This document shows positions 32,973 to 43,600 of a DNA stretch of 64,000 bases, in pieces; the stretch's first letter is position 1; every line of letters starts with the position of its first letter. The stretch lies in contig MVRC01000012.1 in the NCBI GenBank assembly GCA_002067865.1, positions 157,395 to 221,394 on the forward strand, in the 5' to 3' direction. A model generated the notes under the pieces. The model did no database searches. It was not told the DNA's origin and saw nothing but the letters and a program-made list of their open reading frames with translations. Both the position numbers and the translations under genes were made by a program. The DNA comes from Methanomassiliicoccales archaeon PtaU1.Bin124 (lineage in GTDB: Archaea; Thermoplasmatota; Thermoplasmata; Methanomassiliicoccales; UBA472).

Positions 32973-33181
32973 TCGATTCTCTAACCCGTACCATCCCAGA
33001 ACGGGCCGCGTGCATCCCGAGCAAATAAATAACGTATCAATTAATTAAATGTTGGTAAAGAGTTTGGCTCCTGGGGTGTTCCGGGGCGGTGGAGGGATAG
33101 GAGATAATGTAAATCCGGCCTACCATCTGCCCTTGGGAAAAGAACGTCTTTCAAAGATGATCGGAAGAAGATGATGCCCGG

Positions 33182-34471
33182 ATGAGCGACAAGGAGACCT
33201 TCGACCAGATTCTCATTGAGGCCTCGAGGATGAGGAAGGCCATGGCGGAAGCGCCGGGCCGATACATCAAGGCCAAGGCGATCATGGCCGAGGCCAGGGA
33301 AAAGGTCGACCGGAACCCCAAGAGGGCGCTGAAGCTGATGACCTCCGCCAGGGAGGAGGTGGAGCAGGAGGCCGCAGTCCTCAGGCGCCTGGCGAACATC
33401 CGCCGGCGCAGGACCATCCTGCCCTCCTACCAGGCCATGGACGAGGAGGTCGTCAGGGAGAACCAGTTGGATGAGCTTCTGCAGAACGGCGATTATCAGA
33501 ACGCCCAGGCCAACCTCGACTTCCTGGAATCGGCGCTGCACGATGACGTGGAGCAGAGCGTGGAGAACGAGGTGGCGCTGGAGCTGCCCGAGGCCCAGCT
33601 CACGTTCGGGCAGGGCAACACTCTCGTTCTGAAGATCGCCAATCGGACGAAATTCCCCATGCGCATGCTGAAGCTGGCAGGAAGTTCGGCCCAGGCCCAG
33701 GTGATCGTCTTCGATGAGTTCAAGGGCGTGGTCCTGGCCGGGGCCTCCAAGGATGTAAGGGTCAACATCATCCCGAACATCGAAGGGGACCTGGTGATCG
33801 AACTGGAGGGAATGGTGGAGATGAGCTCCAGGCAGATCCCGGTGAAGAAACATTCGTCGATGAAGGTTAAGCCCGCGCCGGTCCAGACGATCTATGTGCA
33901 GGGGACGCCGGGTCAGATGCCGATCGCCCCGCCGAAGATGGCGCTGAGCGATCCGTTGGACCTGATCGATAAGGGGAGCGTGGACCAATGGTGCTCGCTC
34001 ATCACGACCTATTATGAGAGCAAAGCGGCGATGTCACTGGAAGGGCTGGTGCAGAAGGTGTCCGGTTTCCAGACGGCCGAGGGCTACCGTTCATTGTTCC
34101 AGGCGCTGCTGTTGATCGACTATTCCAATCCACAGGCGTGGCATGACTGGTTCTCCTCGCAGGGCATCGTCGGCGAAGAGATGACCAGGCGCTGCTCCGA
34201 GCTGTTCTTCCACCTGGCGTCTGCGAAGGGTGCTTACGAGCTGGAGCTGGACGGGAACGTGGGGTCGTCGAACAACCAGTACCTCATCAGCGCGCTTCAT
34301 GTCGCTTCTGGACTGATAGCGCTGGACCGGGAGAGGCGCAAGGACGTCATGAAATGGGAGATCACCGGGACGAGGAATGGCAAACCATTCCTCCTCACCG
34401 TCGAGCGGGCGATAAAGAAGGGAGAGGCGGGGGCGAGGTCCCGTTCCGTCTTCAAGATGGCCCTAAGCTGA
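33182..34471 (+). CDS. Unknown coiled-coil protein next to the GTPase pair
   Basis: A 429-residue soluble protein with no recognised family. Residues 1-115 are highly charged helices (ASRMRKAMAEAPGRYIKAKA, RALKLMTSAREEVEQEAAVL) likely to coil; 130-240 look beta-rich (ALELPEAQLTFGQGNTLVLK; VNIIPNIEGDLVIELEGMVE), like a small Ig-like or adaptor fold; 265-429 are helical (GYRSLFQALLLIDYSNPQAW). No signal peptide. It is convergent with the GAP1-like gene, overlapping it by 9 bp, and is the only plus-strand gene in the cluster. A scaffold for the GTPase system is a guess. Confidence 0.8.
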   Translation: MSDKETFDQILIEASRMRKAMAEAPGRYIKAKAIMAEAREKVDRNPKRALKLMTSAREEVEQEAAVLRRLANIRRRRTILPSYQAMDEEVVRENQLDELLQNGDYQNAQANLDFLESALHDDVEQSVENEVALELPEAQLTFGQGNTLVLKIANRTKFPMRMLKLAGSSAQAQVIVFDEFKGVVLAGASKDVRVNIIPNIEGDLVIELEGMVEMSSRQIPVKKHSSMKVKPAPVQTIYVQGTPGQMPIAPPKMALSDPLDLIDKGSVDQWCSLITTYYESKAAMSLEGLVQKVSGFQTAEGYRSLFQALLLIDYSNPQAWHDWFSSQGIVGEEMTRRCSELFFHLASAKGAYELELDGNVGSSNNQYLISALHVASGLIALDRERRKDVMKWEITGTRNGKPFLLTVERAIKKGEAGARSRSVFKMALS

Positions 34472-35260
34472 GTAGATCTTCTCGATCATCTCTTTCGCCT
34501 TCTCGGAACTGGCGCCCCCCAGTCCGGAGCTCGGGTCCACCAGCGAACTGATGGCCCTCCATCCCCTCTGCGGCAACGTCAACGGCAGCTTCGACAGCAC
34601 CAGGTTGCATCTGGACGTCGAGAGGGACAGCGGCGGTTCGGTCATGAAGGTGATCGGAACGAGGCCTAGCTGGATGTCGAGCAGCTTCGACAGCATGTAG
34701 CCCAGCTTGATGCGGTCCTTCTGCTCGGTCCCCTTGCACGTGACCACGAACTTCACTTGGGGGTCCTTGACGAAGCCGTCGACCAGGCGGTTCACGGATT
34801 CCTTGGATATGAGGCTCTTGAGCGGGGCGATCTCCTCTTCCAGCGGCACCGGTTCCCAGTTTATGTCGAGCTTAGGTACCTCGCCGATGGGGATGCCGTT
34901 CTTCTCCTCGTCGGCCACGAGGGCCTTCTCCACGTCGTAATAGGAGAGGCCTTGCGCCAGTGCGCTGCGGGGAATGAGGAGGGTGTGGGTCAGGATGCCG
35001 GTGCGGCCCTTCTCGTCCAGCTTGTTGCGGCGGAAGATCTTGCTGAAGTACACCCCTTCCAGCGCCGGGACCGATGCCACCAGCCTTGCTTCAGCGGTGA
35101 ACACGTCCTCGGCCTTCACGTAGTTAGGGTCCAGCGGGATATAATAGCCGATGAAGCGTTCATACTCATCGGGATTGATGTTAGATGACCTGGCCCGCTT
35201 CGAGTAACCCTTCTTCGGCACCGGTCCGTAGATGAAATGCTCCACGGAGGTGACGGTCAT
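34463..35260 (-). CDS. GTPase-associated protein (GAP1-N-like)
   Basis: A 265-residue protein that starts SVEHFIYGPVPKKGYSKRAR. This opening (short strand, Gly-Tyr, then ARSS) and the gene order next to a P-loop GTPase resemble the N-terminal domain of GTPase-associated protein 1, described in NTP-dependent conflict systems. The assignment is by eye and uncertain. The middle has RTGILTHTLLIPRSAL and the C-terminus RGWRAISSLVDPSSGLG. Its ATG overlaps the GTPase stop by 4 bp, so the two are translationally coupled. Confidence 0.6.
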   Translation of the reverse strand: MTVTSVEHFIYGPVPKKGYSKRARSSNINPDEYERFIGYYIPLDPNYVKAEDVFTAEARLVASVPALEGVYFSKIFRRNKLDEKGRTGILTHTLLIPRSALAQGLSYYDVEKALVADEEKNGIPIGEVPKLDINWEPVPLEEEIAPLKSLISKESVNRLVDGFVKDPQVKFVVTCKGTEQKDRIKLGYMLSKLLDIQLGLVPITFMTEPPLSLSTSRCNLVLSKLPLTLPQRGWRAISSLVDPSSGLGGASSEKAKEMIEKIYSA

Positions 35261-36300
35261 TTGTTCCCCTCGAACTCCTGCTCGTCCTTGACCTCGTCAG
35301 GCATCTTGTCTGCGATCTCACGGAAGCGGTCGATGAAACCCCGGTACTCCTTGTCGGAGTAGTCCAGTTCCGGCTTCCCCTTGATGGTGACGAGCCTGGG
35401 TATGATCTCCCCGTTCTCGTTCTGCTCGGTGTGTATCTCCGAGAAGAAGAACGCCGACTTGTCGAACGAGACGTTCGCCAGCACACCCCCCTTGGCCAGC
35501 GCCATGGTGTCGCCGTAGTACTTGGCCAGGATGGCCTTGGCGTAATCCTCCTTGCTGAACCCCTTCTTGGAGGAAAGGCCGGCGAACAGGCCCCGCTTCT
35601 CCGTCTCCAGCTCGGCGAAGGTCATGGGCCAGTTGTTCTGCTTCTTGATCTCGTTGTCCAGCAGGTCGAACTTCGTGAGTATGAAGACCGGGTAGATCTT
35701 GGCCTTGTCCGGGCTGGTACGGAAGACCTCGGACTTGTACTTCGAGACCGCCGAGATCAAAGTGGCCATGAACACGTCGTAGTTGCGCATCTCCTTGAAA
35801 CGCTCGGTCCTCGCCTCAGCGTTGACGCGGCTCAAATCGACCAGGAACACGAGCACGTTGCACTTCAGCAGCTCCCTGAACGATTCGCTCAAGGTGTCGA
35901 AGTTGAACTCGCCCTTGTAGGTGCCGGATGCTATGCTCTCGCGGTACTGCTCCAGCGAGCGGAGGATGTCGAGGTCCTCGCCGGCGATATCGTACACGGT
36001 GAAGTCCATGATGTCGAACTTCGAGGAGGACTTGTTGCCCAGCGACAGCATCTTCTTGTAACCGTACTTGAACTTGTACTTGGACAGGTTCCCTTTCAGC
36101 GTGCTGTCCGCCCATTGACCCGACATGAGGTCGGTACGGATGTCACCGAGGATCTTCTCGAACGAAGGGTCGGTGGTGAAGCGGAACTCGCCTGGACCGA
36201 CGTTCTTGATGTCATTGGTATATCGGACCTGCGACTCATAGAGCAAGCTGAGGAACACGGTCTTGCCGCAAGACCTGTCCCCGAATATCGCTACCGGCAT
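35257..36300 (-). CDS. P-loop GTPase of the conflict-system (DO-GTPase-like) type
   Basis: A 347-residue protein with G1 at residues 7-14 (GDRSCGKT), G3 in VYDIAGEDLDILRSL, and G4 in FILTKFDLL. An insertion between G1 and G3 (about 25-95) and the fragment NVLVFLVDLSRVNAEARTE fit GTPases found beside GAP1 proteins. TATA GATATTTAATC lies 22-32 bp before the ATG, so the mRNA is probably leaderless and separate from the upstream five-gene operon (97-bp gap). Substrate or effector unknown. Confidence 0.8.
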   Translation of the reverse strand: MPVAIFGDRSCGKTVFLSLLYESQVRYTNDIKNVGPGEFRFTTDPSFEKILGDIRTDLMSGQWADSTLKGNLSKYKFKYGYKKMLSLGNKSSSKFDIMDFTVYDIAGEDLDILRSLEQYRESIASGTYKGEFNFDTLSESFRELLKCNVLVFLVDLSRVNAEARTERFKEMRNYDVFMATLISAVSKYKSEVFRTSPDKAKIYPVFILTKFDLLDNEIKKQNNWPMTFAELETEKRGLFAGLSSKKGFSKEDYAKAILAKYYGDTMALAKGGVLANVSFDKSAFFFSEIHTEQNENGEIIPRLVTIKGKPELDYSDKEYRGFIDRFREIADKMPDEVKDEQEFEGNK

Positions 36301-36397
36301 GCGCTAAGCATCGTATGTTGAGATTAAATATCTTTTCCAGACAATAATTTGCCTTCTCCGATAGAAACTGGGCCGATGTTTGATTGGAAATGAGCCT

Positions 36398-37162
36398 TTA
36401 TTTGACTTCAGCTTCCTTTTCGACCTTCGCATGGCGTTCATCGTCCCTGAGCCAGAGCTGGTAGAGGAGGAACGCCAGCAGGGCGATGGTGAAAGCCAGG
36501 CCGATGACGCTGAACATGTTGCCTACGATGATGTCGGTGAGCGGTCTGACGGCTGGGGCCAGGTACCAGGCGGCCAGGCCCACCGCCGTTGCCATTACGG
36601 CCGCCAGACATACGCGCAGCGTGATGAACCGCATGTTCCTGTCGATGGCGATATCCAGTTCTTCCTTGGGGGCGCCCCGCTTGACCAGGCCCCTCTTCCT
36701 CTTCATGGCCTGCTGCCAGGAACGGAAGTAGAGGTCGGCCGCGACCAGCACTATACCGTTGATCATCACAACGCCGGCACCGAGATCGTTGGAGAATGTA
36801 TGGAAGAAGTCCACGTCGCTCTTGGCGATGAGCCAGTTCAGGTCCCCGTAGTACAGCACGGAGAAGATGAACATGAACCAGGAGAGATAGAGGGACAGCC
36901 ACAGCGCCCTGGCGTTCCAAAGGCCGTAGACGAGCAGCAGCAGGAAGACCATGGTGAGGATGAACTCGGAGCTGAAGCCGGTGAAGATGAAGCCGATTAC
37001 GCCGAGGATGCTGTGCATGGTGCTCTGGTACTTGGCGTTGTGATTGAAGACGATGAGGGAGAGCGCCAGCGTGGTTGAGATGACGAAGAATGGGAGCATG
37101 GAATTGCTCCACCAGAACACCTTCTTCGGCCGGAGCTTATTGATGACGTCCATGGCGTTCAT
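36398..37162 (-). CDS. Polytopic membrane protein of the MoxR/DUF58 operon
   Basis: A 254-residue protein with about six membrane segments (from SMLPFFVISTTLALSLIVF to GNMFSVIGLAFTIALLAFLLYQLW) and a basic cytoplasmic loop (around 150-175, KRKRGLVKRGAPKEEL). The family is not recognised; membrane proteins of this size accompany MoxR/DUF58 pairs in other archaea. It starts 1 bp after the DUF58 stop, with GGAGGGGATGAG before the ATG, and is the last gene of the operon. Confidence 0.8.
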   Translation of the reverse strand: MNAMDVINKLRPKKVFWWSNSMLPFFVISTTLALSLIVFNHNAKYQSTMHSILGVIGFIFTGFSSEFILTMVFLLLLVYGLWNARALWLSLYLSWFMFIFSVLYYGDLNWLIAKSDVDFFHTFSNDLGAGVVMINGIVLVAADLYFRSWQQAMKRKRGLVKRGAPKEELDIAIDRNMRFITLRVCLAAVMATAVGLAAWYLAPAVRPLTDIIVGNMFSVIGLAFTIALLAFLLYQLWLRDDERHAKVEKEAEVK

Positions 37163-37163
37163 C

Positions 37164-38453
37164 TCATCCCCTCCTTCCCACGCCGAACAGGAGCATGCGC
37201 TGCAAATTCTGCCTTTGCGGGTCCCAGGGCACGACGAACGTGCCTTCCTTCCTCAGCTCCTTCAGCTCCGGCAGGTCGTTCATGTTGGCCATGACCGAGG
37301 CCAGGTCGTCCAGCGGGCCCTCCGCCCCGAGGTGGTTGCCGCTCACATGGATGACGATCGAGGTGGCCCTCGGTCCCGAATACCGTTTCAGGTCCCGCAT
37401 CCCGTTCTTGATGTCGTCGACGTTCCTGTCGCGCACGTTCGTGATGACGATGAACAATGGGCTGGTGCCCTGCAGATGCCCCTTGAGCGAGCGGACCAGG
37501 TAGCGCAGGCCGCCGTCCATGAACGACATCTCCATGCGCATGAGAGTACGGCCGATGAGCTCCCTCTGCCTCCTGCCCAGGTCCGGATAGATGACCTTGT
37601 CCTTGTTGAACAGCACCATGCCGACGCTGCAGTTGCGGCCCAGATAATAATCGGCCAGGCCGCTCGCCGCCTGTACGGCGTACTCGAACGCGTTCTGCAC
37701 GTTGGTGCCCTGCGCCATTCCCGGTCCGCAGTCCAGCAGGATCCACACGGTCTTCCGTCCTTCCCGCTCATACTCGTTCACCATCAGCTTCTGGCCGTTG
37801 GAGAGGCGGGCGGTCGCCTTCCAGTTGATGCTCTTGAACATGTCGCCGGGCCGGTACTCCCTGATCTCCTTGAAGTCGGTCGTCAGGGGGCCGATCCTGC
37901 TGATGGATGTGATCGGCAACGGTATGCGGGAGGTGAGGCGGGGGTCGCGCATGCGGCGGGGGTCGATGGAACGGTGGATGACCAGCAGATCAGTGGACTT
38001 GTCGAAGCGCACCACCATCATCTCCTCCAGGCCCAGCGCGTTGTATGACTCCAGGGTGTGCGCCCCGATCTGGTACACGCCCCGCTTGGTGCACTTCACC
38101 TTGTACGAGAAGGAACGCTGCACCGCCCCGTCCTCCTTGAAGAAGACGTGGAAGTTGCTGCCTTCCACCAGCTGGAAATGCCTCGGCAGCTGCTCATGGC
38201 AGGTGACCATCCCGGTCCCCTCGCCCACATTGAACTCGGAGGTCACCTCCACCACCTCGTTCACGATCGCCAGCCTCTTCTGTTCCGGCAGCGATGTCCC
38301 GAGCCTCCAGGGCTGTCTTACCTCTACTCCGAGCACGAGGAAGAAGAACGGCACCAGCGATAGCACTATCAGCACTATGTTGCCGAACAGCAGCCCCGCC
38401 AGCAGCAGGGAGAGGAAGATGACGAACTCGGTGGAGACCCTTCTGGACAGCAT
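37164..38453 (-). CDS. DUF58 domain protein (vWA-like)
   Basis: A 429-residue protein with two N-terminal membrane helices (FVIFLSLLLAGLLFGNIVLI...PFFFLVLGV), a beta-rich region, the DUF58 signature IREYRPGDMFKSINWKATAR (near 215), and a vWA-like domain (KTVWILLDCGPGMAQGTN; MIDAS-like residues are DxGxG rather than DxSxS). DUF58 proteins are partners of MoxR ATPases. It lies 7 bp after moxR. Confidence 0.92.
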   Translation of the reverse strand: MLSRRVSTEFVIFLSLLLAGLLFGNIVLIVLSLVPFFFLVLGVEVRQPWRLGTSLPEQKRLAIVNEVVEVTSEFNVGEGTGMVTCHEQLPRHFQLVEGSNFHVFFKEDGAVQRSFSYKVKCTKRGVYQIGAHTLESYNALGLEEMMVVRFDKSTDLLVIHRSIDPRRMRDPRLTSRIPLPITSISRIGPLTTDFKEIREYRPGDMFKSINWKATARLSNGQKLMVNEYEREGRKTVWILLDCGPGMAQGTNVQNAFEYAVQAASGLADYYLGRNCSVGMVLFNKDKVIYPDLGRRQRELIGRTLMRMEMSFMDGGLRYLVRSLKGHLQGTSPLFIVITNVRDRNVDDIKNGMRDLKRYSGPRATSIVIHVSGNHLGAEGPLDDLASVMANMNDLPELKELRKEGTFVVPWDPQRQNLQRMLLFGVGRRG

Positions 38454-38460
38454 CTCAGCA

Positions 38461-39435
38461 TCATTTCCTGACGAAGTCCTTGGGCACCTCTACCTTGGAC
38501 ATGATCTCGGCCAGCACTCCTTCCGGACGGACATTGGACTCGATCTCGTACTCCATTTTCAGGATTATGCGGTGGCTCAGCGCATCGACGGCGAACAGCT
38601 TCACATCGTCCGGGGTGACGAAGTCCCGGCCCATCATGGCCGCGTGCGCCCTCGACACCTTCAGCAATGCCAGTGCGCCCCTGGGACTGGAACCGACCTC
38701 CACCGCCACATGGTCCCTGGTGGCCCGGACGACCGTGGAGATGTACGTCAGGATGGTCTCGTCCACGTAGATGCCGTTCTCGACCGTCCTCTGCATCTCG
38801 GTGAACTGCTCCTGGGTGACGGCCGATGGCAGCGATGAGACCGGGTCGTCAGAGCGCCACTTGATGCGGCGGCGCAGGATCTCGCTCTCCAGATCGACCG
38901 ATTTCACATATCCAGTGGCTAATTTCAAAAGGAAACGGTCCATCTGCGCCTCGGGCAGAGGGAACGTACCTTCCTGCTCGATGGGGTTCTGCGTGGCCAT
39001 GACGAAGTAGGGGTCGGTCAGTTTGTACGTGGTCCCTTCGATCGTGACCTGCCTTTCCTCCATGGCTTCCAGCAAGGCCGATTGGGTCTTCGGAGGGGAA
39101 CGGTTGATCTCGTCGGCCAGGAGGATGTTGGTGAAGATCGGCCCGCGTTCAAAGATGAAGTCCGAGGTCTGCGGCCTCCAGATGCGGTTGCCGAGGATGT
39201 CGACCGGCATGATGTCCGGTGTGAACTGCACCCTCTTCCAGCCGCACCCGGTCGCCTTGGCGAAGACCTTCGCCAGCAACGTCTTTCCCAGGCCAGGGTT
39301 GTCCTCGAACAGCACGTGGCCGTTCGCCAACGCGGCCGCCAGTAGCTTGCGCAGCAACAGTTCCTCTCCCACGAAGATGCTGCCAGTCGTCTCCAGGATC
39401 CGGTTGGCGTTCTGATTGAACTCATTCAGCTCCAC
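38461..39435 (-). CDS. MoxR-type AAA+ ATPase
   Basis: A 324-residue single AAA+ domain: Walker A around residues 45-52 (DNPGLGKT), Walker B NILLADEINRSPPKTQSALL, sensor 1 VMATQNPIEQEGTFPLPEAQ and the arginine-finger region QMDRFLLK. MoxR ATPases act as chaperones that load or remodel vWA-domain partners, here the DUF58 protein. The start is GTG with AGGTGAACAA before it. Ten bp separate it from the upstream membrane-protein gene. Confidence 0.95.
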   Translation of the reverse strand: MELNEFNQNANRILETTGSIFVGEELLLRKLLAAALANGHVLFEDNPGLGKTLLAKVFAKATGCGWKRVQFTPDIMPVDILGNRIWRPQTSDFIFERGPIFTNILLADEINRSPPKTQSALLEAMEERQVTIEGTTYKLTDPYFVMATQNPIEQEGTFPLPEAQMDRFLLKLATGYVKSVDLESEILRRRIKWRSDDPVSSLPSAVTQEQFTEMQRTVENGIYVDETILTYISTVVRATRDHVAVEVGSSPRGALALLKVSRAHAAMMGRDFVTPDDVKLFAVDALSHRIILKMEYEIESNVRPEGVLAEIMSKVEVPKDFVRK

Positions 39436-39445
39436 TTGTTCACCT

Positions 39446-40609
39446 TCAGATCTTCTCTCTCGTCTCCTCGATGTTGTGTGAAAGGTAATCGGCCTTCATG
39501 GCCTTGGCCGCGTTCTGCAGCACGTCGATGACCACGCCGGTCCGCTCCTTCTGATAGGACCGCTGGACGTCCCCCCTGGTCCAGATGGGATAGAGGTCCT
39601 TCGTGTAGGTGGTATAGATGACCAGGCGGTGGATGGCCTCGGATATCTGCTCGTCCTTGACGCCATTCATTTGCATGGTCTTGACGATCTGGACCAGGAA
39701 CGGTTCCTTACGCCCATAGACTACGAACTCGTCCACCGCCTCACGCACGGCCTTCATGTCGCCCCGGTCGCGCATGACCGACTGCACCAGAAGCCCCCAG
39801 TCGCCCATGGTCTCCCTGTGGCTCCCCTTCCTCAGCCAGCGGAGGGTGTAGAAGAGGATGACCGCAGCGACGACGATAAGGACGATCCACTCGGCCATGG
39901 TGGCGTTGGTGGCTGCCTGTCCTTCCCAATCGGGCCGTACGATGAAGAAGTAGATCGATATGGCCAGGGCGATGATGCACAGAACCACCTTGTGGACGAG
40001 GGATGCCATCCACTTTCCCAGCAATGCCACGGTCTCGTTGCTGTGCTTCTCGAACAGCGCCAGTAAAGATATAACGGCCACGATGGTCATGGCCACCAGC
40101 GGGGCGATGCTCCTGGCCAGGCTGTAATTGTAGTAGAGCAGGAAGAGCGAGACCACGGCCCCGACGGCCACGATGGCCGCGGCCTGCAGCACGGTCGAGG
40201 GGGTCGGCCGCCTCTCCCGCACCATGCTGTCGGCGCTGAGGGTGATGCCGATCAGCAAGGCCGGAATGGCCGCCGCATCGGCGTTCAGGTTCAGCACCTT
40301 CGGAGAACCGACGATGAAGAATGCCAGGAAGACGAAGAGGGACAACGTCGAGAACGCCTCCGAGACCCGGTAGGCCGTCTCGCCGCCGAAGAACACGCTG
40401 AACATGTAGCTGGCGTATGTCATGATGAGGAAGACGACCAGCGGGAACCACAGCTGCTGGAACTCCTTGACGTCCAGGTCGCTGAAGTAGTTGACCATGA
40501 TGAACTGCAGCACGACCAGGGCGATGATCAGGTAGAGGGTCAGGAACACTCCCCTCATCCAGAGCGGCCTCGGCCTCTTCTCTTCATATTCGCGATGGAA
40601 AATGTTCAC
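39446..40609 (-). CDS. Polytopic membrane protein with cytoplasmic helical C-terminus, MoxR operon
   Basis: A 387-residue protein with about ten membrane segments (GVFLTLYLIIALVVLQFIMV onward, through WIVLIVVAAVILFYTLRWL) and a soluble C-terminal ~110 residues with helices (VMRDRGDMKAVREAVDEFVV, EAIHRLVIYTTYTKDLYPIW). The family is not recognised. The start is GTG at 40609, overlapping the stop of the preceding gene as GTGA; the frame is open further left but only as overlap. An envelope anchor for the MoxR complex is possible. Confidence 0.82.
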   Translation of the reverse strand: MNIFHREYEEKRPRPLWMRGVFLTLYLIIALVVLQFIMVNYFSDLDVKEFQQLWFPLVVFLIMTYASYMFSVFFGGETAYRVSEAFSTLSLFVFLAFFIVGSPKVLNLNADAAAIPALLIGITLSADSMVRERRPTPSTVLQAAAIVAVGAVVSLFLLYYNYSLARSIAPLVAMTIVAVISLLALFEKHSNETVALLGKWMASLVHKVVLCIIALAISIYFFIVRPDWEGQAATNATMAEWIVLIVVAAVILFYTLRWLRKGSHRETMGDWGLLVQSVMRDRGDMKAVREAVDEFVVYGRKEPFLVQIVKTMQMNGVKDEQISEAIHRLVIYTTYTKDLYPIWTRGDVQRSYQKERTGVVIDVLQNAAKAMKADYLSHNIEETREKI

Positions 40610-43600
40610 TGCGTCACGTCCTTGAATGCCTTCCAGGCCGTCTCGTACTCCGCCCTGCCGATGGGGTGGTGGCTGTACTCGGCCAGCTCGAACATGCGCA
40701 CCAGTTCGTCCAACGACCTCTCGGGCAGCGTCCCCTTCAGACGGTAGTACAGCTCGCGGGCGCACATGCCATCGGTGATGCCCGGGTCCTTCTCCTTCCA
40801 GATGGCCAATGCCTGCTGGAACAGCGAGACGACCTCCTCGCGGTAATCCACCGCACGCAGGAGCCCCTCGGTCCTTTCCCCGGCAGTTACGGCGGTGAGC
40901 ATGTACTCTCCTCTGGGGTAGGCCTTCTCGATGCTCTTCGGTCCATCCTTGAGATCGAAGCTCTCGGAGGTGCCGTCGCCCAGATCGATGCGGGATGGTC
41001 CTGGCTGTCCTTTTACGATGAGCAAGAGCGGGTCGTCCTCCCTCCAGACCAGCGGCATGCCCTCGGCGTTGCCGAGTGAGAACGATATCTTGTCGCTGGT
41101 CATCAGGGCTGGACGGACCGGTTCGGCGGACGCCGATGCTGCCGTTTCCTCCCTCTTTTCCTTCCAGTGGCTGCGCAGGCCGTATGCTGCGACCGCCCCG
41201 ATGCCGATGACCACGAACGGCAGAAGGATGAGGTAGTCGAACGGTTTGGCGCTTATGGTTATGGATCTGCTGGTGGATGCGTAGAGCGCGTTGCCATCAT
41301 AGTCAAGGGTGGCAGTGTAACTGGTCCCGCGGTCGATAGGGATGATCGTCTTTCCGTTGTTGTCGGTGACGAACGACGTCCGTCCGGACGGGGTCTCGAA
41401 CCAGATGGTCTGGTCTCTGAGGGGCTCATTGTTCTCGGCCAGGAGGGTCACCTTGAGAGTTCTTTCATCCTCATCGATCTCCAGCATGGGTCGGGAGAGA
41501 AGTGTCAACGAGATGGACGATACTGGGTTGCCGGCGAACCTCACCTCGCATGAACGTTCACCTGGCAACAGGTCTGAAGGGACGATGACCGTGCTTGTGA
41601 AGCTCCCATCCGTCTCGGTCCAAAATTCGATGGCCGCATCCGGTCCCAGGGCGATCGAGATGTTCCCTATCCCTGGCGTCATGGGACCGATGGTCAGCGC
41701 ACCAGACAATGTGTTCATCTCCCCGATCACCAGGACATCGGTGTAGACGGTCAGTTCGCGATCATAGGCCGTCACCGGCCAATCCAGCATGGCAGTGGAC
41801 CAGTCGTTGGAACCATAATAGGTAGCATCGATCCAGATCCGTCCACTGCCGGTGAAGTACATTGGCACTAGGGCGATACCCTTTTCATCGGTCGTGGCCG
41901 AGACCGTTGTGCCAAGATATTGGAGATGAACCTCCTCGCCTGCGATGGGCGTGTGGGTGCCATATTCAAACAAATTGATCGGAACCATGACCGTCTTGTT
42001 GGTCTCGTACATCGAGTCTCCGGCCTCGAGGTATGATGTGCCCTTCACACGAACGACCGGGTCGCTGTCCGAACCGGCGAAGAGGTCATTGCCTATGGTC
42101 CTTACGATGATATTGAAGTTGCCGAACGGTGCGTCGAGCGGTACGTGGCATCTGACAGCGCATGTACCAGTGGTGATCACGCCTGCCCCGATCAGGATGC
42201 CGTTACGGTAATCCTTGTCCGGAGAGAGATATGCCAAGGCCCTCAGGCCATTTGCTGAGACGGTGGAGTTGATCAGCACATAGATATTGTACGAAATGCC
42301 GCGCGATATCTCATCGTCGAAAAAATACAGCGTTGTGTTGGTGGCATAAGGCACGAAATCCGGCCTGTATAGACCAAAATTCACATCCCTAAGAGAATAA
42401 ACGTCATTGAAAAGACCATAGGAAATTACGTTGCTCGTCCACCCGTCCGGCACATCTATCCAGATCGTGCAGTTGACCATGGTCACGTCCGTAGAAAAGG
42501 AGAATGCACCGCTCGGACCGGTCGTTCGGGTGGTCTCATAGGTGCCAGTGGTCCCATTGCAGAACATATGGACGACCACGCCCTCCATCCCGTTCTCGTT
42601 GGCATCGCGGCCGCCGTCATGATCCTTATCATAGTATACGACGCCCCAAGGCTCCGATGCGGAGTTGTCGAGCAAGGGGATCTCGATCTCATACGAGCTC
42701 ATCGTGCCGTCGATGGCCCGCCATTGCTGGACATAGGTCGTTTTCATGGTATTGTTGTCCTCGCAATATCCATGGATGAAATATTCGCCAGGCAGGACAT
42801 AGGGGATGTAAAAATAACCCGTTTCATTAGCGATCGCTTCATAACGCTGGGTCGCATTATCTAGGTAGATCCAGGCGTAAGGTGCATTTTTTTCGTAAAA
42901 GTCGCGTACCCCGTCCCTATCTGCATCTATGAAGCAGTAACCAGACAGACGACAGGTCGTCGGAGTAACGACGGGATCGTCCTGACCTCCATCGTTGCTC
43001 CCATTGTCTCCGCTGATCGAATCGGAGGTGGATGTGAGCGGGGTTGGATTTACTGTCATCCAGCCTGTCTCTGGGAAGTACACCTCGGCGTAATAGAACT
43101 TGTTCGTGATGCTGCCCAGATCGATATACTGGGTGGTGACGTTGGCGTTGATGTGATATCCCTGGACCAATCGGGCCGGGACGTTGGCCATGCGTGACAG
43201 CAGAACGAACGCCGTCGCGAACGTCAGTGAGTTGCCATCGGCATTTCCGTTCAGGAATGCGGTCAGCAATTGGTCGCCGGTCAGGTTCTGGCCGTTCTTG
43301 TTCTTCGAAGAATAAGTATGTTCCGAGATGTTCTGACAGATCTTCTTGACCATCTGGTAGGGGTCCTCCACTCTGCCGATCGCGTCCAAACGGTAGGTCA
43401 AGGAATATTGCAGGTCTTCAGGCACGTCCATGTAGCCATCCAGATCGATCAGTGTGAGATCTTTCAGCAGCCTTTCATCGAACTCCTGGACCACATAATG
43501 AAGGAAGATGCTGCCATTCACCCTGCCATTGGCCCCCACCATGTCATACATATCAGATTGCAGCAGCGCTCCAGTGGTGCTGGTCGCGTTATACAAATTC

